From Schoenoplectus triqueter (lineage: Eukaryota > Streptophyta > Magnoliopsida > Poales > Cyperaceae), in NCBI GenBank assembly GCA_964058805.1, contig CAXKVV010001466.1, positions 1-37,830 of the forward strand: a stretch of 37,830 nt of DNA, given 5' to 3'. Positions 23,101 to 33,100 of this stretch are shown in pieces (position 1 is the stretch's first letter; each line of letters starts with the position of its first letter). Made by a program: the position numbers and the translations under genes. A model generated the notes under the pieces. That model had not been told where the DNA came from and made no database searches. It was given only the letters and a program-made list of their open reading frames with translations.

Positions 23101-23894
23101 AGTGCTCTCGCAAGCTCCTTACCAAGGGAATCAAGACCCTCAAGCTCAGATCTTAGACCAGTGGCTGATTGAATCATAGTTCTCAGAACAGCTTCAACAT
23201 TAAAATTTTCTGATACATATATCCACATTCTCAATTCAAAATGGTTCTTCACCTCAGTTTCATCATTATACACCACCTGAGCTAGTGTGGTCTTTCCCAT
23301 TCCACCTAATCCAACAATTGAAATTATGGGAATGCTCTCTTGGCGATCTGTTCGAATTAACTGATGCATAATTTCATTTTTTTCAGAATCTCTTCCAAAA
23401 ATGGTTTTTTCCTCAAATGACCATGTTTCCCTCATTGTACGACCCACCTTGATCTCTTTTACACCTCTTTTGTCTATAAAAAAGTTTTTTCTCTCATCTG
23501 CAATGACCCCAAGTCTCTCATTAAGTTGACTGATCTTGTGTGCCATCTTTGATCTCTTAATTAGGTTTACCTTTGAGAGAGCTTTACAAAAAGTTCTCTT
23601 TGCAGGACCATGTATGTTGCTCCTTGCAAATTCTGCTTCCATACGGAATTTCTCCAAAAGATCATCTGCATCATAGACTACATCTTTTAGTTTCCTGAGC
23701 CAATTGTAAACTGGCATATCATCAATACTATGCTCATTAGCTTCTTGTAGTACATCTCTAATCGTCTTGATTTTACTCTCAAGTGCACGGAGATCATTGC
23801 TAAGACCCCACAAGAGACCGAACTCTGACAGTATTGGCGAGCTGACCTTATCACACACAGTTTGCAAAATAGATGACTCAACCATTCCAGTCAT
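20106..23894 (-). CDS. CC-NB-LRR disease resistance protein (RGA-like NLR), copy 2
   Basis: This is an intronless 1262-residue CNL paralogue of NLR1 with the same architecture: Rx-type coiled coil with DADDLLEKF, P-loop GLGGMGKTT at 195-203, LLVLDDVW, TTRMERVA, GGNPLA, CFTYCSILPK and MHDLVHDLA, then C-terminal LRRs. All nucleotide-binding motifs are intact. Residues 1-183 match NLR1 exactly. The NB-ARC has scattered changes (for example C184R) and the LRR region many more, plus absence of the 22-residue duplication. The stop codon is TAA rather than TGA. Met4 is an alternative start. A hAT element sits 372 bases upstream of the start codon, so promoter function may differ from copy 1. Confidence 0.95.
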   Translation of the reverse strand: MTGMVESSILQTVCDKVSSPILSEFGLLWGLSNDLRALESKIKTIRDVLQEANEHSIDDMPVYNWLRKLKDVVYDADDLLEKFRMEAEFARSNIHGPAKRTFCKALSKVNLIKRSKMAHKISQLNERLGVIADERKNFFIDKRGVKEIKVGRTMRETWSFEEKTIFGRDSEKNEIMHQLIRTDRQESIPIISIVGLGGMGKTTLAQVVYNDETEVKNHFELRMWIYVSENFNVEAVLRTMIQSATGLRSELEGLDSLGKELARALRGVRFLLVLDDVWYHAQEKWEKLKLVLDSGAKESRIMVTTRMERVAQQMKSAIMLKLRGLPQDVCMNMFTQRVFGRPLSEINTQIVKIAKEMVDKCGGNPLAVKHLGCIMQHKDGVDAWLAVRNSDLWKLPGDENKEVLATLKLSYMQLPPVLKECFTYCSILPKGSKINKDELIGQWIAHGMIPILDGDASMEDIGNGYFNDLLQMSFLQDPVKDENTEVVTCRMHDLVHDLAKSIAGDDLYITEHAKAIPTMDLHKTCRYLCVVDCKQEVHMSIMKKARGLHIYKGDFIIDNGISETMCYFIKKKKVKCLRTLVLDPLSSIPFPMSIMKLKMLRYLSVSKLKCQELPEAICSLWSLLSLHVQDCEQLLSLPNDLGKLRNLRTLDLSWCGSLETLPVSIGSCQSLRSLILRGCRIIKNIPISLGQLENIRVLNLSCCNGLESFPEHVFEKFKELQNLNLYYCRSITELPDSIGKLESLQTLNLLECRKIQQLPTSLGTFRFIESINLSTCKILDLPDSVGNLENLRVLNLSYCQALTSLPASISNLQRLCSLILRGTRLSVLPPQISELVNLECLDIEQCSRLRQLPEGLGKMSKLRYLKNKGCWSLRNAPRGIGELTHLQQLHLFVLDSDSKYASLSELENLDLLGDELTIRNIRALKSFSEAQKAQLERKQNLEKLTLRWGGIGMDHNLSLKVLDCLRPNKNIKRLIILDYPTNKYPQWMTVMENNASPFPYLTFFELRRVKCTALPRVDLPHLKHMNINTMDELVSVEGQHFPSLTTLTLFNMPKLSLWSTIVDEDQKSSNPKPAYPRLFRLSIWLCRKLEVHPFIPPSVEQLELDFCNEVVLRGARSKFSEPSSSTVPTFYTKKVIIANITASRGWKLLHHLNLLNELSILNCNNLEQLPHSLTQLSSLRELKVDNCENLNELPEWLGELKSLQRLTIGKCPGLRSLPLSIRHLTALEWIVLDDCPVLGKRCTKEVGEDWHLISHVPLVFIY

Positions 23895-24265
23895 GAGTCG
23901 TGAGTTGGAAAATCGATTCCGAGTTGAATCGGCCGGAGACAGACGATTTTGCCCCGGGTTACCCGGCCAAGAGTTTTTGCACGAATTACGTTTGAAACTA
24001 CTAATTCACCCAAATTACTTGTCGAGGATAAGACATTGGATTTGTCTACTCAATTTTCGAAAATTTAAGAAAAAGAGAATCGAATAGAGGCCTTCTAATA
24101 AGTTCTAAGTAATTTGAGAGACTGAGACGGCGTCTTTGTGGGAGTTTCAACTTTCAAGGGAGCGAGCGAGCGAGGAACACAGCGAAGGGATCGGATCGTC
24201 CCGTCCGGAAAATCAAAGGTACTGTGGTTATTTTAATTATTTAAGTTGGACATGCTGCATGCACC
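23895..24265 (-). promoter_or_regulatory. NLR2 5' leader, truncated by a hAT insertion
   Basis: Nearly identical to 5791-6161 (a handful of substitutions). Any regulatory sequence beyond this point has been displaced 2.2 kb away by the transposon. The last eight bases are the left copy of the target duplication. Confidence 0.5.
24258..24265. repeat. Left target-site duplication of the hAT element
   Basis: CATGCACC, an exact match to the copy at 26446-26453. The unoccupied site in unit 1 reads CATGCATC. Confidence 0.9.
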
Positions 24266-24477
24266 TTGTGTATTGAAGACGTTTGGTCCGGGCCGGTTCG
24301 GTCCAAATCCGGACGGTCTACGATTCTGCACGGTCCATGGTCTACGGTCCCGCACGGTCTGCACGGGCCGGTCTTAGTCGGTCCAAATTCAAAAAAATCG
24401 AACCCGTCCCACCGTTGGCCCCCGGGGGCCGGACCCCCACGGGACGGGACGGGACGGTCCACGGTCCGGTCCGATAA

Positions 24478-25428
24478 AATCCAATTTTCATCAATATAAT
24501 GGGCAGTAACACAAGAGTAACCAAGGCCGTATTTACCGGCCGTCCAAATATCGGAGGTAATTGAAACCTTATAGTTGGCATATCCAAACGTTGCTAATAT
24601 ATCATTTTTACGTTCGTTATATTGTCTTTTAATCTCCGCTACCATTTTCTATGGTGACATCTCTTATACAATGGTTGACCACAACCCCGGATAACCAACC
24701 GGGCAAAACTTAAGCAATTACTCATACTTATTGGTTGTTCTTTTTTGGCAATATACCGAGCAAACTCACTCAACATTCTTTTTTCATCGTATCTTTGGTG
24801 AGTTCTACTACCATCCGTGTTTATAACGCTTTGGACTGAACGAGGGTCTGGTTGATCTTGTGGTTCCTCATTTTTGGCCACATGTTTATCAGCATGCTTT
24901 TTAAATGCATTTAGACCGTTTGCCTTAGAATATCTATAAAAAGCTTTGCAATTTTTTACCTTGCACCTTCCGTTGAGCATGACACCGCTCGCGTCCTTTG
25001 TTTGTTCATAAAAACGCCACCAAGGTGCATCGTAGGAGGGGCCAGTTGTCTTCATTTTCTTTTCTGATGGTCTCGCTTTCATTGGTGATGGGGGTACACT
25101 TCAGGTTGGAGTTTCTGCGGCAGAGGAGGGTGCGGTCAGAACTTGCGATGAGGATTCTTCGGTTATTTCATGAGAACTTGGGGCGTATTGAGGATGATGC
25201 GGTGTAGTAAATGTAGTGGTTTGTTGAGGTTGATAGTTAAGATCTTGCGGTATATAATTTGATTGAGGGTGGAGTGAGAGGTTTGCATGTCGTGGATAAT
25301 ATAGAGCGTCAATTTGTGGTTGTTGATAATATTGTGAGGGGTTTGTATTATCAACTACATCTTCACCAAAATATATCCACACTCAACCGGTGCATAAAAT
25401 CATCCACGGGAATAGAAGGATTTGTCAT
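24478..25428 (-). pseudogene. hAT transposase, truncated and frameshifted (BED zinc finger)
   Basis: The likely start is ATG at 25428 (MTNPSIPVDDF). A frameshift near 25375 leads to a Q/N/P-rich N-terminal region. One in-frame TGA at 25101-25103 separates this from the BED zinc finger (WWRFYEQ, CKVKNC, then HADKH, about 25045-24890). Next come the RMLSEFARYIAKKEQPIS and CLSFARLV segments. A second frameshift near 24650 leads to VAEIKRQYNERKND and VSITSDIWTAGKYGLGYSCV, where hAT proteins carry the first catalytic region (SITSDIWT). Similarity stops near 24480, directly against the subterminal repeats. The rest of the catalytic core and the C-terminal dimerisation domain are missing. Confidence 0.85.
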
Positions 25429-25429
25429 T

Positions 25430-26205
25430 TCTATAAAAAAATATAAGAAAAATCTTCTACTTAAAAAATAAATTTAACATTCTAAAAAAATTTCTAACAA
25501 AAAAAATTAATTTAACAGAATAAATAAATTTAAAAAAGAAATCAACAATCTAAATAAATTTCTACTTAAAAAATAAATTTAACATTCTAAAATAAATTTT
25601 AACAAAAAAAATAATTTAACATTAAATATAATATTCTAAATCTATTAATCTAACAACATAAAAATAAATTGTATTATTCTAAGAAAAAAATGAATTTCTA
25701 CAAATAAAAAAATAGATTTTACAAATAAACTATTTTCTATAAATTTCAAATAAAAAATTATGAATAAAATCTAACAACATAACTAATTTCTATAAATAAA
25801 AATTACAACTAATTAAAATTAAAACTGACCTTGAAGGGAAAATATTATCGCAACGATGAAATTGAGAAATAGCGAATACCGAATATTATCCTTCTAGTCT
25901 TCTACCTTCTTCGATTAGTTAATTTTTTCAATGGACTAACAATAAATTAATAATTCTAAACTATTTTTTTATTTTTTGGAATAAAAAAATTAAATTTGAG
26001 AATTTGATAGATTGAGAAGAGAGGGAGAATGAGATTTTGATGTGTTTTGAGATGTAAATGGGAGTGGTATTTATAGATATTTTTTGGAGGGAAAAATTCA
26101 GATTTTTGGAGTTTTATTTTATTTTTTTTTATATTTTTTCAGATTTTTCTGCAAAGATAAAAAATGACTTTTTTTTGAATTTTTGTACACTTGGGGATAT
26201 TTTAC
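25430..26205. other. Internal non-coding part of the hAT element
   Basis: This is very A/T-rich sequence with repeated AATAAATTT and TTCTA words, upstream of the transposase pseudogene. It probably contains its promoter and perhaps a 5' intron, since an acceptor-like TTTTTATAG lies just before the ATG. Confidence 0.4.
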
Positions 26206-26302
26206 GGGGGGGGGGGGGGGGGGCTAGCACCTTTTAATTAAAAAAAAAAATAGCAGGGGGGCGGGTGTGTTGGGGGGGGGGGGGGTGGTGGGGGGGAGGG
26301 GG
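26206..26302. repeat. Poly-G / G-rich tract in the hAT right arm
   Basis: There is an 18-base G run at 26206-26223, then GGGGGGCGGG, a run of about 13 G, and GGTGGTGGGGGGGAGGGGG to 26302. It has strong G-quadruplex potential on the plus strand. Run lengths may be affected by sequencing or assembly error. Confidence 0.8.
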
Positions 26303-26445
26303 TCCGGTCCGATCCATGGGTCTGCACGGGACGGGTCGGCACGGTCCATTTTTGGGTTTAAGGTGAACCGGCCCACCGTTGGACCGAACCAAGGCAAGGC
26401 ACGGTCCGGAACGAATTGGACCGGACGGATTTTTTCAATCCACTA

Positions 26446-26453
26446 CATGCACC
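26446..26453. repeat. Right target-site duplication of the hAT element
   Basis: CATGCACC. Host sequence continues with ATAGACCGACC exactly as in unit 1 after 6161. Confidence 0.9.
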
Positions 26454-26730
26454 ATAGACCGACCATAGTACCTTTAGCTTTAAACCATCAATATTTAATA
26501 CACTACTTATACCGATTTTTTAATTAATTAAATAATTATTCAGAATTAAATATATAGAAAAATAAAGATGTAATTCAGAATTAAATATTTAATGAATATT
26601 ATGTTATATTACTTGAAAATTTTATATGAAGTTAATAAATAAGAAAAATTAAATTTTAAATCATAAATGAAAAAATAAAGTACATATATAAACAACAGAC
26701 GTATAAATAATAATCTCTAGAAAAAATACA

Positions 26731-27582
26731 TCAACACCTACGAAACATCCACCTAATGAGAGACGGGTTGTATGTGTCTCTCGGCCGGAATTCACGGTGA
26801 GGGCGTTCATGTCTTGCGTCGGCCGGTGCTTGCGTCTCGGGCACTCGGGTGGACGGACCAGGAGTGTCATACGATGACGCACTCGGATGGACGGACCTGT
26901 GCCCACCAGTAATACTACGCCCAATCGACAGTCGAATACTAAATGTGGAGAACTTAATGAACTCGTTCTCTTTCCCCTTTTTCCTTATATTAAACGGCCA
27001 CAGGTTATCGGCGATGTCCTCATAACTGTATGGATCGGCATCCAACCCAAGCAGTATCTCCATCGTCCCGCTCCATTCATCATTAGTCAACCCTGTTATT
27101 GGTTTTTCTGTATTTTTTGAATTTGCAAAATCAGGTTATTAGAGTTCAAAAAAAATATAAAATAACATATTAAAAATTTAAAATACCTCTAATAGGCAAT
27201 CCCCATAGACTGCACACGTCCTCCAGCGTCACCGTCAGCTCGTCGACCGGTAGATGAAATGTCGACGTCTCTGGTCGCCATCTCTCGACAAGCGGTGTCA
27301 GGAGTGATTTATCTAACTGACAATCATTCATGATCGTTATCTAGTACAGACCAAGTCGATGCAGATATGGATCCATCTGCGCATTGTATGGTATTTTCGG
27401 ACGATGTGCGTTCAAACGGAGAGTGCTATGCGGCTGTAAAAATTTATTTATTACATATGACATGCTAAAATTAATTATAAAGTATTTTTTCACATTATAC
27501 GATTAAAAATACTTACATCGGTTCCGGCCCTCTGTGATCTATGTTCATTTTAGAGTACGACAAGCAGTTGCGGATACTCCAT
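26731..27582 (-). pseudogene. Plant mobile domain (PMD) protein pseudogene, copy 2
   Basis: Exons are inferred at 27582-27517, 27433-27187 and 27107-26731, with introns at 27434-27516 and 27108-27186. Exons 1 and 2 have exactly the unit 1 lengths (66 and 247). PMD motifs are LLTPLVERWRPETSTFHLP and VTLEDVCSLWGLPI. Exon 3 begins KPITGLTNDEWSG and ends RDTYNPSLIRWMFRRC. It has a TAA in exon 1 where unit 1 keeps CAA, and a TAG in exon 2 where unit 1 keeps CAG. The three stops of unit 1 are absent here. Exon 3 has about 50 extra bases flanked by a CACTCGG-type repeat (about 26840-26895). Confidence 0.75.
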
Positions 27583-27661
27583 TTTTCACTATAATTATTT
27601 AAAAAAATTGCAAAAATCAAAATTAAGATACAATTTTAGTCGAATTAAATTAATTATAAAT

Positions 27662-27780
27662 TTGATACATTTTGGTCTAATTTGATACAATTTGATACAA
27701 TTTGATACAATATGGTAAAATTTAGTGTCATTTCATGCATTTTGGTATATTTTAATATAATTTGGTACAATTCAATAATT
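27662..27780. repeat. Imperfect 11-bp tandem repeat, unit 2
   Basis: Counterpart of 7341-7450, with one extra TTTGATACAAT unit. It lies just upstream of PMD exon 1. Confidence 0.6.
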
Positions 27781-27994
27781 TCAGATAATTAACCTATTTA
27801 CATTGTAATTAACATTATTTCACCTAATTTAATCTAATATATTAATAATAATTAGCATCATTAGTGCTAATATATAATTAAGCTAATTATAACTACATAA
27901 TTCAAAATTAACACTATAAATCAACCAAACCTAACTATATTAACTATATTTCAATTATCACTATAATTATACTAACTAAATCTAACAAAACTAC

Positions 27995-28240
27995 TCATAT
28001 CTCGGTAACTAACAAAAGCTCCAGCTCAGACATACCACCGCATTGTTTTTGTAGAATAAATGCGCCAGTGATTATAGTCACCTGATTTATTCAAAATTAG
28101 AATAATCAGTGTAGTAAAATAATAGAGTTCCTGTTATGCACTAATAAACCAACATGTTTGGATCTAGTATACATGGTTAAAACAACACAGTCAATAGCTT
28201 TTCTGTTAAGGATGTACTTACAATGAGTATATATTTATCC
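27995..28240. other. Unit 2-specific 246-bp segment at the inversion boundary
   Basis: This stretch separates the end of direct homology (about 27990) from the start of inverted homology (28241) and has no counterpart in unit 1. It contains no recognisable gene. It is either filler inserted during the rearrangement or ancestral sequence lost from unit 1. Confidence 0.6.
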
Positions 28241-28614
28241 CCAAATAATCCCCGCGCTATCAGCGCTCATTTCTTTTAATTAAACACATGCTAATTGAGC
28301 CCAATATCTCATATATATAGTTTCCTCAATATTTTCCTCAATTAAATCAAGCGTGTAACGCTTTTTTTTTTAATTCTCTCTTCCTTACAACTTATGATGT
28401 TGAAATGTGTTTCATATATTATAATTTTGATGTTGAATATAAATTAGAATGTTGTGATATTGAATATATTATTAGGCTAATAAAATTATATAAAGATATA
28501 TTTAAAGTATACTTACTGTTTTATGAGAAAATATTATTTTGTGAAGTTTAATTTTTTGTGTGTTATTCAGTAAATAATTGAAAGAAATTTCATACTTCAG
28601 ATAATCACATATAA

Positions 28615-29165
28615 ATGATATTTAAATATTCAGAATACATATCTAAATATCTAAATAAGAAATTTAAATACCTATATATTATACTTAAATACCCAGAACA
28701 AATATCTAAATACTCAGAACACATATATTAGTACCTAAATAAGAAATCTAAATACCTAGATATTATACATAAATACTCAGAACACATATCTAAATACTCA
28801 AAATAAATATCTAAATACCCATAACACATCTATAAATACCTAAATAAAAAATCTAAATACCTAAATACGTAAGAACAGATATCTAAATACCCAATTGAGA
28901 AATCTAAATACCTAGATATTATATCTAAATACTCAAAACACATATCTAAATACATACGGAAGAAATCTAAATACCTAGATAATATATATAACTATCCAGG
29001 ACACATATCTAAATATATACGGAAGAAATCTAAATACCTAGAATATATATCTAAATACCCATAACAAATATTTAAACATCAAAAACACATATCTAAATAC
29101 CCAGAACACATATCTAAATACCTAAGTATGAAATCTAAACACCTAGATATTATATCTAATTATAT
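28615..29165. repeat. 21-bp minisatellite, inverted copy
   Basis: Reverse complement of the array at 11790-12350. Units read ATCTAAATACC or ATCTAAATACTCAGAACACAT with strict 21-base spacing. Confidence 0.85.
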
Positions 29166-29784
29166 ATAATATCTCATTATGCATGCATGACACATATCTC
29201 AATAACTAACATAAGTAATTATATAAAAATAGAAATCTAAATACCTATAATTTTTTAAATATTACTTATATATATATACAATATAATTACATAGAATACG
29301 GGATATGCGGTCCGAAAAATATAAATTGTCACGTGTACTTTTGCGCTAATGGTTTGTACGCGGCGGATTATTAATCCCGTGCGCGCTTAAAAGGAAAGTT
29401 CATTAAGCGTAGTTGAGCAAAACTTTCTGAAAATAAAAAATCATTTGCGGGGAGTTTTTTGAGTGATGATCGCCGGAATACTGTTAGTCACGTCCAATTC
29501 TTTTTTCCTAAAAAAAGGAATAACTACCCGCTTTCATTTCGTTGCTTCTCAAAAGTGATTAATAATGTTTAATAAAACCAATCAAGCACAGACTGGAAAA
29601 CTTCAAATTTACAAGGTTGCGTAATTTTATAGAATTACATAATATGTCCCTAAGATTTCCATAAGCAAAATTGATGTTGATTTATATCTAATTTGCCTAA
29701 ATAGACAATGAAGGGGCTTTAACAATAGTCGTATTTGTTCGAGAACAACAGACATAATAAATGCTTGAACTAACTAATCGGTTT

Positions 29785-30010
29785 TGTGCCAACACGTACG
29801 TTAGCTAGAAAAGATAAATGCTATCTGTTCGGTTTTGTATTTAAAATATTTATTCAGGAGATAAATTGTGAGGAAACCCATGATTTCAACGCTCCGTGAT
29901 AAATTATGTACACATGCAGGTACAATTTTACATCTTTTATTAAGGAAAATATTAACAATCGTTGATATCATTGTCAATATCAATTTTAGCAGAAAAGGAA
30001 AGATTGGTTT
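29785..30010. other. 226-bp segment present only in unit 2
   Basis: Unit 1 passes directly from the sequence before this segment to that after it. GGTTT occurs at 29780-29784 and again at the end (30006-30010). This fits either a small insertion with a 5-bp duplication or a deletion between short repeats in unit 1. Confidence 0.6.
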
Positions 30011-30017
30011 ACACGCC

Positions 30018-30128
30018 ATGAAATCACTACAATATTCATCTCTTCTAATTTTCACTATTTTGATTTTCTTTACTGTATATATAGATCACACACTTGTGAA
30101 TTGTGACCATTTATTAATAAAAATCTGA
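30018..30128 (+). pseudogene. Truncated copy of the possible small peptide (weak)
   Basis: The start is the same (MKSLQYSSLLIFTILIFF) as in the frame at 11164-10928, but a TGA replaces the TGT Cys codon after LLIKI, leaving 36 residues. The call depends on whether the unit 1 frame was ever a gene. Confidence 0.18.
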
Positions 30129-33100
30129 GGGCATCACCCTCATCTTTTTTCTCAAAAAAGTGAGAAAAAAATATTATTCAAAATATATGTGTTATTGTTT
30201 ATGCTATAATTTACCCTTTAATTTTTTTATACATCATTTTATAATTCAATTTAAATATCACTAATCTAAACAATAAGTCAGTTCAGTACTAATATTAACT
30301 AAAAAAATAAGTTCTGTTATAATTAATATTATTAATATAACAATATAGTTTGGGTTGCAGTTAGGTATGTTCAGGATAGCATTCCATACCCTCTGTAGAG
30401 TATATGATTTGGTTGATTAGGTCAGCGGTTAAGTAGTAGTTTTATTGTTGGTTCTATTTTTATATATTTTTTGTACTTTTTTTTTTATCTCCTTTAAAGA
30501 ATTAGGTGGTGACAAAATACACTGGTCACTTTTAAAAAAATATAAATTGCAACTCATTATCTTTGATAATATCTGTCTATGAATTTTTCAATTGAAAAAG
30601 GAAGAAGAAGATGAAGTTCCTTGTATTATTATTTGTGTGTTTTTGCCCTCATTCCGCAGTTCCATCATACAATTTAAGACCAATTGGGTCAAAACTTTGA
30701 CCTATCTAAGGAATATGCTCGCGCGATGCTAATTAATGTCCAAAGCGATGATGAAATGTTGTTAGATCAACGCTGATCTTTTAATATAAACAGCATGTTG
30801 TGTGATTACAGCATGGAAATAGTGCTGCCCGTTGCAATTAATTATTAAGGACGGAGGGTAATTCAGCATTTTGTTCATGCCCATGGCTCAGAAGGCCACA
30901 AGTGTTGTGCATGTGGTTCCATTGTTAGACATCATTTAAGAGTAACGGATCGACAAAAAAATTAAGTAAGAATCAGATTTGAAAATGATCATTAGATGGC
31001 CGAATTTAAATGACTTAATTTTTTTAAGATGAATCTAACATTTAAGAGGCTTGGCTTTGAGCCTTAAGAAGCGAGCAAGTAATGAATAAGGATCATATTT
31101 GAAAAAGATTTTGTTATTTTTTTAAATATAATTGAAATACAACACAAATTTTATTATTACTACTATAAATGTAGAAAAATAATATTTTCTAAATATTTTC
31201 TAAATTTTAAGATTTTTAAATACAATTAAAAATCAATAATTTGAAAATATCAAATTTGTAAAGAACTTGAGGATTTAAAAATATCAAATTTAATAAGAGC
31301 TCATTTCTTAAGATTATATCAGGCCCTTATTAAATCCGATTTTTACAAAAAAAAAACGATGGACTGAGTTGGAGGAAGACCAAATAAAGATGAATGGTCC
31401 GACTAAATCAAATTTAAGAACTCGGTTCTTATGGAGTATCCCTATTCACTGCTAACCGCCGTCAGACGTACAAAAAAGAAAACCTCCATTCTCTTCTGTA
31501 CTTCCCTCGCTTTCTGTAATTCTGTCGTGCCAATCGGGTTCCGTCCACTCCATCCTCTCATCGGCGGTTTGAAATAAAATTCTCAATCATTTTAGAAAGA
31601 GCATTAACAGTCTATAAAGAATTAAAGATGGATCCATGTCAATCTAATAGAACCCAACTTCCAAATGATATCAACTTCCAACTTCTAATGTATTAGTTCA
31701 TAAAAATAAAATAGGACAACCTTGTGGCCAAGAGGACCAGTGGAACGTATATTCATTGGCAGTACGGGATTAGTTGGAAATTCACTGACAAATTATTTTT
31801 TTTATTTTATTATTATTATTATTATTATTGCAAGATGTTGTCCGGTCAGCTACTTTTTTCAGATGATTTTGGGCAATTATATCCACACAACAACACTTCT
31901 TTTTGTGAACTCACAAAATATCATTCAGGGAATTCATACCCATTTAAATAAATGATTTAATCCTAAGCCCATCAAAATAAGTGCTGTTGAACATGCATTA
32001 AGTGTAATGGAGTGAGATTCTTTTTTAAAGCTGATCGGACTTGTTGGCAATTACCATATGGATACAAGTCATCTGAAATTCATAACTATAATTCAATGCA
32101 ACAAGAAGTGTTAAAAATCCATACAATAATCAATATTAATAATGTGGTCGAAGAAAGTTATTATTATTAGTTATATCATTGCACTAAAAATAATGATAGT
32201 TTAAAAAAAATGATATTTCAATTAAATACGAGTTTTTTATATTTTCCAAGGCATACAAATTCGTTTTGTAAAAATCTATTTTTTTGCCTGACATGTCAAT
32301 CTTGTTCAGGTGCTGGTCAGCTTATATGCCAAACATTACTTCTGGATGTTTTCTCTAATTTTTTTTAGGGTCGGATCTTTTAATTTCTTTATAGTGAATG
32401 ATGCAAATTAAATGTTGAGTTTGTTCGTCGATAAACATTAAAAATTTAAAGGGAGCAATCGTTTGGTACTGTTTGGTAAGATAGGTAGGATTAGGAACAA
32501 ACATTTAGTATAAATAAATATATATTGTAATATATACAGAGTTGCAGACCCATTTACCTGTCATATTTTTCATACACTACGATGTTATTATACCCTGCAT
32601 TTCCATTACAGTTTATCGTAAATAAATTTTCTATATTATGCTTTAATCATTAACAGTTGTTGCTATCAAAATTTAAATACTTAGCATATGTTTGGTTTGA
32701 GCATAAAGTTAAGAAGGCAAAACATCTTATCTTTAGTTATGACTCCATAAAATATTCTCATTTTATTGAGCAAATCAAGGACAAGAACAATATACTAATG
32801 ATGATAATATATTTTTATTTTTATTGTTGTTATTATTGTTACTATCATCGTTATTATTAATGTATTATTAATATCATTATTAGTATCATAATAAATAGTT
32901 TCTATATTACAATATTAGTTAAATAAATAATAATGCAAAATATAATATTAAAATATTTCTATAATCATATTAAAAATATAATAAAATATTAATCATAATG
33001 ATAATATAATAGTAACTAATTGTATGAAAATAATAAAATTAAAATCACATGTGATGACCATAATAATTATATTGATAAAATAAAATACTAATCATAAATT

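Larger units (their letters stand above)
24266..26445. mobile_element. Non-autonomous hAT transposon, 2180 bp
   Basis: The element interrupts otherwise collinear sequence between units. It is flanked by an exact 8-bp duplication, the hAT hallmark. The ends are imperfect inverted repeats: the left starts TTGTGTATTGAAGAC and the right end, inverted, starts TAGTGGATTGAAAAA, with further GTCCGG matches inward. Both ends carry dense GC-rich motifs (CGGTCC, GGACGG, GCACGG), probably transposase-binding subterminal repeats. Inside is a broken transposase gene on the minus strand lacking its C-terminal half. It would need a transposase from elsewhere to move. Confidence 0.9.
18299..27990. repeat. Tandem unit 2, block A (direct copy of 1-7690)
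   Basis: Base 18299 corresponds to base 1, and the start of NLR2 lies 18104 bases after that of NLR1. The block includes the 2180-bp hAT insertion that unit 1 lacks. Divergence is uneven: very low around the NLR start codon, and higher, with indels, in the 3' flank and PMD region. Confidence 0.92.

Noticed and set aside
24283..24499. Arg/Gly/Pro-rich frames in the hAT left end
   Set aside because: They are translations of GC-rich subterminal repeats.
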